A stretch of 64,000 nucleotides of DNA from Tragulus kanchil (lineage: Eukaryota > Chordata > Mammalia > Artiodactyla > Tragulidae): the NCBI GenBank assembly GCA_022376925.1, contig JAIOJX010000002.1, positions 135,666,831-135,730,830 of the forward strand. Reading direction: 5' to 3'. The notes under the pieces were generated by a model. It saw only the letters and a list, made by a program, of their open reading frames with translations. It was not told where the DNA came from and did no database searches. This document shows, one piece after another, positions 11,501-23,500 of the stretch. How positions within the stretch are numbered: position 1 is the first letter of the stretch; each line of letters opens with the position of its first letter. A program made the position numbers and the translations under genes.

Positions 11501-14500
11501 ATTAACAACTCTATGGAAAGAGTTGGTTGGAGGAGAAATGATTGGCTAAAAATGAGAGTTGAGAATTGTCTTGAAGTTTAATTAACCCATCACTATATAC
11601 CCAGATAAATAGAGATGGCCATGGCATCTTTCTACTCTTTTATTTTACAAAGGGAATGATGAAAGGTGGAAACAAACAAGAAGAAGCATGGATAAATCCA
11701 TTTGTAAAACAGTTTTCAAATATCAGTTTTTCGGTAAGTGTCTTAGCAACCTCTTCCTTTGTATGGTTTTCTTAAATTATTCTTTGAGTCCTTGTGAATA
11801 TGCTGAGATTAGAGTAAAATTTTTCATGAGGTCTTTATTTTTACAGTTTTAGCTAAAAATATCACATATCTTTTTTGTACTAGTTTTTACCATATTAGGC
11901 AGTGAAAACTATAGTTTTGTAATCCACTTAAATTTCACAAATAAGGAAATAAAGTAAAATTCTTCACTTTTATTTTCATTGATAAGTGAAAGTCAACTAA
12001 CAAGCTACTTTTTCCTTCTTCAGAGAGACTCACCAGAAGAAAATGTACAGAGCAATAAGATGGACCTTTCTGGAGGTAAGAACGGTTTGAGTTTTATATT
12101 CATCATTGATGGGGAGGCCTCTCTGTGGTATAATCCGACTGAAAGTGCCCTGGCCTCAACCAGGACCGGGAGGTCTGGGTCTCTGCGTCGGGGTTCCTGT
12201 GCTCGCCGGCATTTATTAGATTGTGGGGGTTATGTGATGTGGTGTGCTTTCTGAAGTGTAAGTCTCTGTGCACATCTAAGCTTCTGGTACTGTTGGTCTT
12301 TGGTTACCTCGGATTTTGTCCTGCCGAGAATGTTACCCAGGTTGGGTGATGCAGTCTCAGTTTAGGGGACTCTTGTTACAAAGGCCCAGATATATGACAG
12401 AGACATCTGAAACCATACTGGAGATACGACAAGTAACTCAGATAGTTAAGAATCTGCCTACAATGCAGGAGATCCAGGTTTGATCCTTGGGTCAGGAAGA
12501 TCCCCTGGAGAAGGGCATGGCAACCCACTCCAGTATTCTTGCCTGGAGAATCCCATGGACAGAGGAGCCTGGCAGGCTACAGTCTGCAGGGTTGCAAAGA
12601 GTTCAACTATCACATCACATCGTGAGATCACAAAAGAATGAGAGTGTGGTGATGGTGACTAGCTGTACCAAGGTGGAGTTGCTAGAAAACTAGCTAGGTG
12701 CTAAACCATTTCTACTCTTTTATTTTACAAAGGGAATGATGAAAGGTGGAAACAAACAAGAAGAAGCATGGATAAATCCATTTGTAAAACAGTTTTCAAA
12801 TATCAGTTTTTCGGTAAGTGTCTTAGCAACCTCTTCCTTTGTATGGTTTTCTTAAATTATTCTTTGAGTCCTTGTGAATATGCTGAGATTAGAGTAAAAT
12901 TTTTCATGAGGTCTTTATTTTTACAGTTTTAGCTAAAAATATCACATATCTTTTTTGTACTAGTTTTTACCATATTAGGCAGTGAAAACTATAGTTTTGT
13001 AATCCACTTAAATTTCACAAATAAGGAAATAAAGTAAAATTCTTCACTTTTATTTTCATTGATAAGTGAAAGTCAACTAACAAGCTACTTTTTCCTTCTT
13101 CAGAGAGACTCACCAGAAGAAAATGTACAGAGCAATAAGATGGACCTTTCTGGAGGTAAGAACGGTTTGAGTTTTATATTCATCATTGATGGGGAGGCCT
13201 CTCTGTGGTATAATCCGACTGAAAGTGCCCTGGCCTCAACCAGGACCGGGAGGTCTGGGTCTCTGCGTCGGGGTTCCTGTGCTCGCCGGCATTTATTAGA
13301 TTGTGGGGGTTATGTGATGTGGTGTGCTTTCTGAAGTGTAAGTCTCTGTGCACATCTAAGCTTCTGGTACTGTTGGTCTTTGGTTACCTCGGATTTTGTC
13401 CTGCCGAGAATGTTACCCAGGTTGGGTGATGCAGTCTCAGTTTAGGGGACTCTTGTTACAAAGGCCCAGATATATGACAGAGACATCTGAAACCATACTG
13501 GAGATACGACAAGTAACTCAGATAGTTAAGAATCTGCCTACAATGCAGGAGATCCAGGTTTGATCCTTGGGTCAGGAAGATCCCCTGGAGAAGGGCATGG
13601 CAACCCACTCCAGTATTCTTGCCTGGAGAATCCCATGGACAGAGGAGCCTGGCAGGCTACAGTCTGCAGGGTTGCAAAGAGTTCAACTATCACATCACAT
13701 CGTGAGATCACAAAAGAATGAGAGTGTGGTGATGGTGACTAGCTGTACCAAGGTGGAGTTGCTAGAAAACTAGCTAGGTGCTAAACCATGAGGAGCTTGG
13801 GTGTCTGGGCTTTGTTCTGAAAGTGTGGGATTAAAGAATTGTAAGCAAGAGAGTGAAATGATCTGGATTTGTGTTTTAGAAAAATAATCATGGCTGTAGA
13901 TTTAAACTATCTTGGGACAGAAAACACTGGCAGCAGAGGAACTCTAGAAGATGCTAAACATAGAAACCAGTTAGAGGTTTGTTGTTATAGCCAGTGAGAA
14001 TTTTCAGAGCTCTAAACTAAGATGATTGGTGGGAAGAATCTTAATTCAGTGGCGATAATAGGAATCAGAATAAAAGTTGATAGCTGGTTTGAACCAATTT
14101 GTTAAGGAGGATGAGTCTGAGGGTGTTGTAGAAGATAATTCCCAACCTTCTTGCCTGGACAGTTTTGCAAGTGGTAGCGTGACTGTGTTAGTCTGAGTCA
14201 GGGCGCAAGAGAGAAACTGCATAGTAATTTGAATAGGGAGCGTATAGTACAAATGTAGAGAGTTACTGTTAGACTGATGAGGGACTGGCTAGGGAGAGAT
14301 AATGAGAGGACCTCTCAAGAGTATATGAATAGCAGGTGTAAGAAGTAACCTACATTAAAAAAAAATGAATATATAAAAATGAAGTAACTTACAGACTAAA
14401 TTGTGAAGTCAACTTTTAGCAGCTTAAAAAATTGCAAAAAGGGAAGTGAAAGAAAATGGCCTATACAGATGACAGATAAGTAACATGCAGAACTATTGCC

Positions 14501-17500
14501 GTCCTTACTTCTATAATTGATCACAAGCTCTCGCTGATGTCTTTGGCTTTCTTCTTGTGTATCCGTTCATCCTTCCCCACCGTCAGCCAGCACCTCAGCG
14601 GCTCGGGGTTCTTTGGCTGATGGAGTGGATCCAGACCTTCATGCCTGCAGGGTCTGAGCCCTCATTCAGCTTGTCTTTTTTGGTTGCTATAGTTTTTCAT
14701 TAACCTTTTCTGCCGGGCATGGAATTACCCTAGAAGTGTGTGCACACACACACACGGCCTGGGTTCTAGAGCCTTCACTTTTCTCCTGGGCCATCAGAAT
14801 CAGTCACTCCAGCTAATAGATGGGCCAGTCTGACCCCCGGCCCCTTTGCCTGCTGGTTCAGTGGCTTAAGCACTGTGGAGTGTCCTTTGGTGGTTTTCGT
14901 CTTCCCCTTCAGTGGAAGTATTTTTCTCTCTTGAGAGCTAAGATCTCTCTAAGCCTGCCGAGTTGCTAGAAGAGGAAGTAAGGATTTTCTGGGGGGTTTA
15001 TCAAGTGAAATAGTGAGAGAAGCCCCTCCTACTTTCACCTTTTGATTCTTATTGCATCCTTTCAGGATATTGTCTCTCAGCTTGCTTTGTAACTGAGTCT
15101 TCAGTAGCCAGTTGTACCCATCAGTTTGGCTGCCTGCTTGAGGGTGACGCATGTGGCAGGACCTGTTAAGACCATTACTACTCCGTTTCCTTTGCTATGA
15201 AAGGAGTTCTTTGATCGCAGTGCTTGAAGAGGGGTGGGTGAGGCCTCCGTGTGAGACCGTGGGTGGCAGTCAGTGGAGGGGAATCCACATCTAGAATGTG
15301 TGTCTGTCCCCATGGGCACAGGGGTCTGCCTTCCGCATGGCTCACTGAATGGCAGCAGAGTTGCTGGGGCTGTGCTGTTGGAGCTGGCTGGAAATCTACC
15401 CTGCTGGGTGCTGGGCAGAGCTGCTCATGGAGGGATACTTCGCTGAGTCACTCTGCTACAGAACTGCTTGGAAGGCTGTGGGATTACCGGGAGAAGCTGA
15501 CCTCTGAGTGAGGCTGGCCACCCGCAAGAGTCGGGCACAGGAGAAGCTGTAAGTGCGACCAAAGCCTCCAGGAACAAGTAGGCAAGACGTCTGCCTGCAG
15601 TGGCTCTCCAGCACCCTCTTGTCAGCAAAGCCTCAGTGCCCTTTGGCACAGGAAAAAAATGCAGAGCCCAGATACAGCTTCATAGAGCAGTCAAAAAGGG
15701 CAAATTTGGAGCTAAGAGACAATAAATCAATAACTGGCCATTATTTGAGATAGGACATAATAGTAAGAATAATAGGTTGGATAGACAAGGTTGCTGAATT
15801 TAAAATTGCTATGAAAACCGCATGATGGTGTCCAGTATACAACAAAATACCTGAATGTGGAGCTCAGACAAGGTAGGGCTGGAGATAACAAGTGTAACTG
15901 ATTAGACATTGATGGTAGTACAGCCTCAAAAATGGGTTGCAGGCTTCCCTGGTGGTCCAGTGGGTAAGGACACTGCCTTGCAGTCCAAGTGGTGCCGGTT
16001 CGATCCCTGGCCTGGGAAGATCCCACGTGCCGGGGAGCAGCTGGAATGGTGTGTCCGGCCACCAAGCCGGAGCTCTGGAGCGCATGTACTCAGAGCCAGT
16101 TCTCTGCAGCGAGAGAGGCCACTGTGGTGGGAGGCCCACAAAGGCCGAAGAACAGGGATGGAAATGAATGAAAAATCAATAGAAGTGCCCCCCCCCCCCA
16201 AAGGATTGCCTAGGGAGTTCCCTGGTGGTCCAGCAATTAGGACATTTTAAGTTTCAAAAAAAGGGGGGCGGGGTGTTGACTAGCACTGCCTTTTGTTAAA
16301 AATGTTGCCTGCAAGGAGGGTCGTAAGGGTGTCATGGTGGCTGCAGAAGCAGGCCTCTCGAGAAGGGCAGCACTGAGAAGCTGTGGGTGAGAATGGAGGA
16401 GGCGCCTCAGGAGGCAGTGGCGTGAGCGAGGTGCTGGGGCTGTGCTGTTGGAGCTGGCTGGAAATCTACCCTGCTGGGTGCTGGGCAGAGCTGCTCATGG
16501 AGGGATACTGCTGAGTCACTCTGCTACAGAACTGCTTGGAAGGCTGTGGGATTACCGGGAGAAGCTGACCTCTGAGTGAGGCTGGCCACCCGCAAGAGTC
16601 GGGCACAGGAGAAGCTGTAAGTGCGACCAAAGCCTCCAGGAACAAGTAGGCAAGACGTCTGCCTGCAGTGGCTCTCCAGCACCCTCTTGTCAGCAAAGCC
16701 TCAGTGCCCTTTGGCACAGGAAAAAAATGCAGAGCCCAGATACAGCTTCATAGAGCAGTCAAAAAGGGCAAATTTGGAGCTAAGAGACAATAAATCAATA
16801 ACTGGCCATTATTTGAGATAGGACATAATAGTAAGAATAATAGGTTGGATAGACAAGGTTGCTGAATTTAAAATTGCTATGAAAACCGCATGATGGTGTC
16901 CAGTATACAACAAAATACCTGAATGTGGAGCTCAGACAAGGTAGGGCTGGAGATAACAAGTGTAACTGATTAGACATTGATGGTAGTACAGCCTAAAAAA
17001 TGGGTTGCAGGCTTCCCTGGTGGTCCAGTGGGTAAGGACACTGCCTTGCAGTCCAAGTGGTGCCGGTTCGATCCCTGGCCTGGGAAGATCCCACGTGCCG
17101 GGGAGCAGCTGGAATGGTGTGTCCGGCCACCAAGCCGGAGCTCTGGAGCGCATGTACTCAGAGCCAGTTCTCTGCAGCGAGAGAGGCCACTGTGGTGGGA
17201 GGCCCACAAAGGCCGAAGAACAGGGATGGAAATGAATGAAAAATCAATAGAAGTGCCCCCCCCCCCCAAAGGATTGCCTAGGGAGTTCCCTGGTGGTCCA
17301 GCAATTAGGACATTTTAAGTTTCAAAAAAAGGGGGGCGGGGTGTTGACTAGCACTGCCTTTTGTTAAAAATGTTGCCTGCAAGGAGGGTCGTAAGGGTGT
17401 CATGGTGGCTGCAGAAGCAGGCCTCTCGAGAAGGGCAGCACTTGCGTAGAAGCTGTGGGTGAGAATGGAGGACGGCGCCTCAGGAGCAGTGACGTGAGCT

Positions 17501-20500
17501 GACAGGGTGTTTCCACACGTCGAACGCCAAGGTCTCGAGGCCGTGTGACCATGAGAGTGAAGATGCCATTGCGGAGCCCCTTGAAAACCCAAGGGCAGTG
17601 TCCTGCTTGGTTTCACAGTTAGAAGTGACCGAGGGGCGTTCACGTGGCCGTGCCCGGCAGGCAACTAAAGATGAGCGACTGAGCACAGGCCTGAAATCAG
17701 AGTAGACGTATTTGAGGGTTGCCTTGGTGATGCCCTCAGCCTAAGGGAAGCCATTTTGAAGAGAGAAGACTGACCTTGAACATGCTGAGTACCTTCCAGC
17801 ATTGAAGAAACACAAAGAAATGGACTCAGCTATGGAGAGAGGAGAAGCCAGAACAGGCATGATATGATAAGAGTATGAAGATTTGTTTAGGACGGTGACT
17901 GGGAGCTGACTGTTTTGAGCAAAGATTTTTGCTAGAGAGGGTACCGTGAGACAGGGTCATGTTGATTGCAGAGAAGTCAGAATGAGGAGGGCAGAACAAG
18001 CCCTTAGGGAGGGAAGATCTTTCCCGGATGCTGAATGGGGAGCTGATAGTAGCGTTATAAGCATTAAAGGAGAATGCACAGTCAGAATAGGGCCTGGCTC
18101 ATTGTGAATATCTGCTGGATGATGATTTGTCTGGTGCTGTTTCTGTTTTTTACTGGAAACAGTTGCTACAAAATTAAGCAGATGAGAGATGACCAAAGAT
18201 GGATTGTTTCTCTTCACTAGTCTGTTTTCAGGTTATTTGGTTCAATGAAATCATAGTATCTGCTAAACCCAGCTTGTGAGGAATCTTAAATGCTAGTGTA
18301 TTCTTCACGTGTCCTTGTCAAGGCAGAAGTCATTTTGGTTTGGAAGCAGGTATTTCTCTTGTAAATTTATCTGAAACCAGATAGGTTAATTATCTTCCTA
18401 CTTGATGACATAGTCTCCTGCATTTATTAGGAATGTTACAAGACAAACGAATGGAGATAGATAAACATAGCCTAAATATTGGTGATTACAATCGAACGGT
18501 CGGGAAAGGCCCTGGTTCTCGGCCTCAGATTTCCAAAGAGTCTTCCATGGAACGCAGTCCTTATTTTGATAAGGTAAGTTGTTTGTTATGTTCTCTGTCT
18601 GTTTTAACCCCTGTGGCCAAGAAAGCAATACACTTAATAGTATAATTTCTCATTAATAGTCTAGAACATTTAATATAATATAAAGTGTTATAACCCAGTG
18701 CCAAATATCATTGAACTTGTAGTTCGTTGTCCTTTTATGTCTCAATTTATCATAGGGGTCGTATTTATATTTTCCTCTTAATCCCATAAAATATGTTTGG
18801 TTCTTTTTTGTGTGCTCTAGAATTAACACTAATCTGATCTCTTCTGTTTTCTGCCTGTTTCCTGTTGGTGCTGGAATGTCATGTGACTTCTCTCCTGTTC
18901 CTGCCATGGTTTCTCCCTTCCACTTGTTTGCTTGGCTGGTGTTGCACATCTTTCTGTCTGTCCAATCAGGATGGCATTGTAGCAGATGAATCCCAAAACA
19001 TGCAGTTTATGTCCAGTCAAAGCATGAAGCTTCCCCCTTCAAATAGTGCACTACCTAACCAGGCCCTGGGCTCCATAGCAGGGCTGGGTATGCAAAACTT
19101 GAATTCTGTTAGACAGGTAAGTCCACGCTGTATTTCAGGCTCTCTGTTAACAATTTGTATAAGTAGTAAGATCTCTCTTGCCTGTTAGTTGCTGTGTTTA
19201 AATCAGTATTACAGTGTGGTAAAGAGGTACGACCCCAAAGAACCCCAGTGTTACTGTGGTGGTGGTTTGTTTCACAGTGTTTTCCTTGTCTTTAAGGCAG
19301 AAACAATTTCCAAATTGTGAGGAATCTTAAATGCTAGTGTATTCTTCACGTGTCCTTGTCAAGGCAGAAGTCATTTTGGTTTGGAAGCAGGTATTTCTCT
19401 TGTAAATTTATCTGAAACCAGATAGGTTAATTATCTTCCTACTTGATGACATAGTCTCCTGCATTTATTAGGAATGTTACAAGACAAACGAATGGAGATA
19501 GATAAACATAGCCTAAATATTGGTGATTACAATCGAACGGTCGGGAAAGGCCCTGGTTCTCGGCCTCAGATTTCCAAAGAGTCTTCCATGGAACGCAGTC
19601 CTTATTTTGATAAGGTAAGTTGTTTGTTATGTTCTCTGTCTGTTTTAACCCCTGTGGCCAAGAAAGCAATACACTTAATAGTATAATTTCTCATTAATAG
19701 TCTAGAACATTTAATATAATATAAAGTGTTATAACCCAGTGCCAAATATCATTGAACTTGTAGTTCGTTGTCCTTTATGTCTCAATTTATCATAGGGGTC
19801 GTATTTATATTTTCCTCTTAATCCCATAAAATATGTTTGGTTCTTTTTTGTGTGCTCTAGAATTAACACTAATCTGATCTCTTCTGTTTTCTGCCTGTTT
19901 CCTGTTGGTGCTGGAATGTCATGTGACTTCTCTCCTGTTCCTGCCATGGTTTCTCCCTTCCACTTGTTTGCTTGGCTGGTGTTGCACATCTTTCTGTCTG
20001 TCCAATCAGGATGGCATTGTAGCAGATGAATCCCAAAACATGCAGTTTATGTCCAGTCAAAGCATGAAGCTTCCCCCTTCAAATAGTGCACTACCTAACC
20101 AGGCCCTGGGCTCCATAGCAGGGCTGGGTATGCAAAACTTGAATTCTGTTAGACAGGTAAGTCCACGCGTGTATTTCAGGCTCTCTGTTAACAATTTGTA
20201 TAAGTAGTAAGATCTCTCTTGCCTGTTAGTTGCTGTGTTTAAATCAGTATTACAGTGTGGTAAAGAGGTGTACGACCCCAAAGAACCCCAGTGTTACTGT
20301 GGTGGTGGTTTGTTTCCGTAGAATGGCAATCCCAGTATGTTCGGTGTTGGAAACACAGCAGCACAACCCCGGGGCATGCAGCAGCCTCCAGCACAACCTC
20401 TCAGTTCATCTCAGCCTAATCTCCGTGCTCAAGTGCCTCCTCCATTACTCTCCCCTCAGGTAAATACCCTTCCGTTACAGTCTCTGCTGTTCACCGGGGG

Positions 20501-23500
20501 AAGAGCCTTGACCGAACTAATGCTCGAATGAGGTGACTCGTCGGTCATTAGCGTGTATATTGGCGGCTCTGAGGTGCGGCTCATGCTGAGTGAGGTGTCA
20601 GTACGAGGGAACGGGTATGGCGAGGCGAGTGAGCGCACAAGTGAGAGTCGCTCGGTCAGGTCCGACCCTTGGCGGCCCCGTGGACCCCGTGGCGAGCCCT
20701 TCCGGGCTCCTGTCCATGGGGTTCTCCAGGCAAGAAGACACTCCAGGAGTGGGCGGCCATCTCCTCCTCCAGGAGAAAATGAGTCAAAGACCAGTTAAAT
20801 ATTCAGTGTATCGTTCTCTGTCATAAAATACCTTGAGGGGAGGACAACAGTAGCAACATAAGTTAACTGAGATTAACGTATGACATCTCTGAGCATTCTT
20901 AACCGTTGTGATCCTCAGGTTCCAGTTTCATTGCTGAAGTATGCACCAAACAACGGTGGCCTGAATCCGCTCTTTGGCCCTCAACAGGTAGCCATGCTGA
21001 ACCAGCTATCCCAACTAAACCAGCTTTCTCAGATCTCCCAGTTACAAGTGAGTAGAATAATAGCCGTTTTCATTTATTATCTGCTGTGTGCTACCCACTA
21101 GAGTCTGAGCAGGAAGTGTCAGTAAACAAAGCAGGCCTAGTCATGGCCCACTGGGAGCCAGCCCAGACTCGGGAGCAGGTTGGTCAGGAAACAACCTGAT
21201 AAAGTGTAAGTTTAGATTTGAGCAAAGGACAGAGTTTACCAGAAAGGCTGGAGGCCAGAGAGTCCAGCCAGGAGAGATCCTGGAGGAGGCGGGCACATCA
21301 GCTCGGACTAGATGGAGACGCGCCTTGTGCCGCAGTCACCGAGGCACACTCGTCCACGATGGTGGGCTCCTGACGCCCTGTTTGCATGCTTCCTTCCAGC
21401 GATTGTTAGCGCAGCAGCAAAGGGCGCAGAGTCAGAGAAGCGTGCCTTCTGGGAACCGGCAGCAGCAAGACCAGCAGGTAGGTGCGGTCCTCCCCCTTGC
21501 TTTGCTTGCACTCAGCTTAGATTGGTGCCACTGTGACCAGACTGTCAAAATGCCCTTATTAAGATAGGAGGGGAAACGTCGTTAAGTCTTCCGTCTGCCC
21601 AGAATCACTGGTACGCAGTGGTTCTTCCCTTCCTGATGAGGAGGGAGTGAATTCACAAAGGGGAACGGAGGTGTCTGTAAAGGCTGCTGTAGTTTCTCCC
21701 AATCCTTGTGTCTTTCACAGGGTCGGCCTCTTAGTGTGCAGCAGCAGATGATGCAGCAGTCTCGTCAACTCGATCCAAACCTGTTGGTGAAGCAGCAGAC
21801 CCCGCCATCTCAGCAGCAGCCACTCCATCAGCCAGCCATGAAGTCTTTCCTTGAAAACGTCATGCCCCACACTACACCCGAGCTGCAAAAAGGGCCATCA
21901 CCAATAAATGCTTTCAGCAACTTCCCTATAGGTGGGTTTCGCCTCAGCCGGTGCCTGGTGTTCAGAGCTGGATGTCTTGCTTGCCTCCCCATCCAGTCAT
22001 TCTCTCATGAGCTCCATGTCTTCTTTAGCTGTTCCGTCCATGGTGGCCATGCTTCTTCTAGTGCTGGCCTCTCTTCGTGCTTCGAAAGGGCCTCTCTCTC
22101 TTTTTAGGAAAGCCACAAACCCCATGCCCAGGTGGAGCAGTGGTAAAGAGTCCACTTGCCAGCACAGGAGACATAAAAAGGCGAGGGTTCGATCCCTGGG
22201 TAGTGAAGATCTCCTGAAGGAGAGGAGAGCATGGCAGCCCATTCCACTATTCTTGCCTGGATGATCCCACGGACAGAGGAGCGTGGTGGGCTAGTCCGTG
22301 GGGTCGCCCAGCATCAGACACAGCTGAAGCAGCAAGCACACATTGAGAGGTTTGGTCTCCCTAGTGAAAGGAAGTGACTCTCACTGTTTGATTACATATA
22401 GGGCATAGAAATTGGGCCACTGAGGAGATCAGTCTCTAACTAAGGAGTTCCCTGTCCTGGCTGGCCTTCCAGCGAGAGACTTTTCCCTGATTAAGAAAGC
22501 CTGCCTAACCCAGGCAAGCTCCAGTGTGACTGTCTAAACTGGGCATTGACAAATTGCAGCTCATTGGTCAGATTTGACTAGCTGCCTGATTTTGTAAATA
22601 AAATTTCACTTTAACACATTGCTGCCCTTCTGTTCCTGTATCTCCTGTGGCTGCTTTTGTACCCCAATAGGGTCTCCCAGAGACACTCACACCACCTGAC
22701 CCACTGAACCCCAGAGATTTACTGTCTGACCCTTTACAAAATAACTTGCCAACTACTGGGTCTAATGGGTGAGTCTAGAGAGCAGTAAATTTCATTACTT
22801 TGTCCAAATAGGGGTGCCATTACCGAATGTACATTATTAAAGTCTTTAGCTTGACCTGGTATCACATGGCCTTTCCATCAGACCCAGAATCTAAAAACCA
22901 TTTATTTTGAAACTTTAGATTAAGGATCACTTGGATGTGTATTATGAAGATTTTGGCTCTCACTGAAAAGTTTCTTTCTTACTTTCTTTTTTCTTTCCTT
23001 TTTGTGGCAATTAGAATCTTAGTGTGAATTTCAGCACTGTTAAGTATTTAAACAGAGAAGTAATAGACCCTCACATACTTTTTAAGGACTCACCGGACTT
23101 ACCTTTTCACTGTGTGCCCATTTATATGCTTTTAATTTCTTATCCTGTGCATACTTCAGCTAAAGAAAACATCTGTTATCGATGCTTCTTCTTTGGAGTC
23201 ACTGTGTGACTTGTGGTGTGTGTGACTTGTGGTGTCCCAACCAGGGATCAAGCTCATGCCCCTGCAGTGGAAGCAGGGAATTTGGAAGTTTTCATTTTTA
23301 ACAAGCATCTCAGGTTATTCTGTTACTGATGGTCCCCAGGATCACACTTGAAGAAACACTGGCTTAATGGTCAGTTGCCTGACTGTAGTGACTAAGAAAG
23401 AAATGTCTCTTTGTTCCAAGAGAATATCTGAGTCTGGTATGTGTCATTACCAGATCAAGTAAGTTGCACCTTGGGATATGAGAGTCTTGCCTTCAGGTTC

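Larger units (their letters stand above)
11629..13788 (+). repeat. direct tandem duplication 3 (offset 1080)
   Basis: 11629-12708 and 12709-13788 abut directly, and I see no differences between them on reading. Each unit holds the 81-base exon, the 52-base exon and a Bov-tA SINE. The junction shares the short word tttctactcttt. This is the cleanest of the pairs and could be mistaken for a genuine two-exon duplication. However, using both exon pairs would add 133 bases and break the frame. Confidence 0.95.
15362..17500 (+). repeat. direct duplication 4 (offset 1070, then 1068)
   Basis: Unit 1 is 15362-16424 and unit 2 is 16432-17500. Differences cluster at the ends: a 2-base difference near 15436, and several small indels in the last 60 bases of unit 1 (cactgagaagct against cacttgcgtagaagct). 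It contains one SINE per unit. Entirely intronic. Confidence 0.93.
13789..18273. other. TNRC6A intron with duplication 4 and SINEs
   Basis: A long intron between the RDSPEEN and MLQDKRM exons. It contains duplication 4 (15362-17500) with a CHR-type SINE. The remaining sequence (13789-15361 and 17500-18273) shows no element I can name and no exon. Confidence 0.6.
18274..20319 (+). repeat. direct duplication 5 (offset 1041-1044)
   Basis: Unit 1 is 18274-19273 and unit 2 is 19315-20319. Small indels separate them (an extra T near 18737, missing bases near 19125 and 19229). Unit 1 ends in an aberrant 40-base spacer (19274-19314) where unit 2 instead continues to the acceptor of the 20322 exon. 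Each unit carries two coding exons. Confidence 0.93.

Noticed and set aside
15942..16203. tRNA-like A and B boxes as a possible tRNA gene
   Set aside because: They belong to the head of a SINE; no complete acceptor stem or anticodon arm is convincing.
22671..22768. 98-base open stretch with good acceptor (ccccaatag) and donor (GG/gtgagt), reading [20 protein letters not shown]; looked like a cryptic or poison exon
   Set aside because: Its phase does not fit the neighbouring exons, and the sequence is the reverse strand of a hAT-type DNA transposon fossil (ctgaccctttacaaaataac is a hallmark), so the open frame is accidental. It appears twice (23770-23867) only because of duplication 6.
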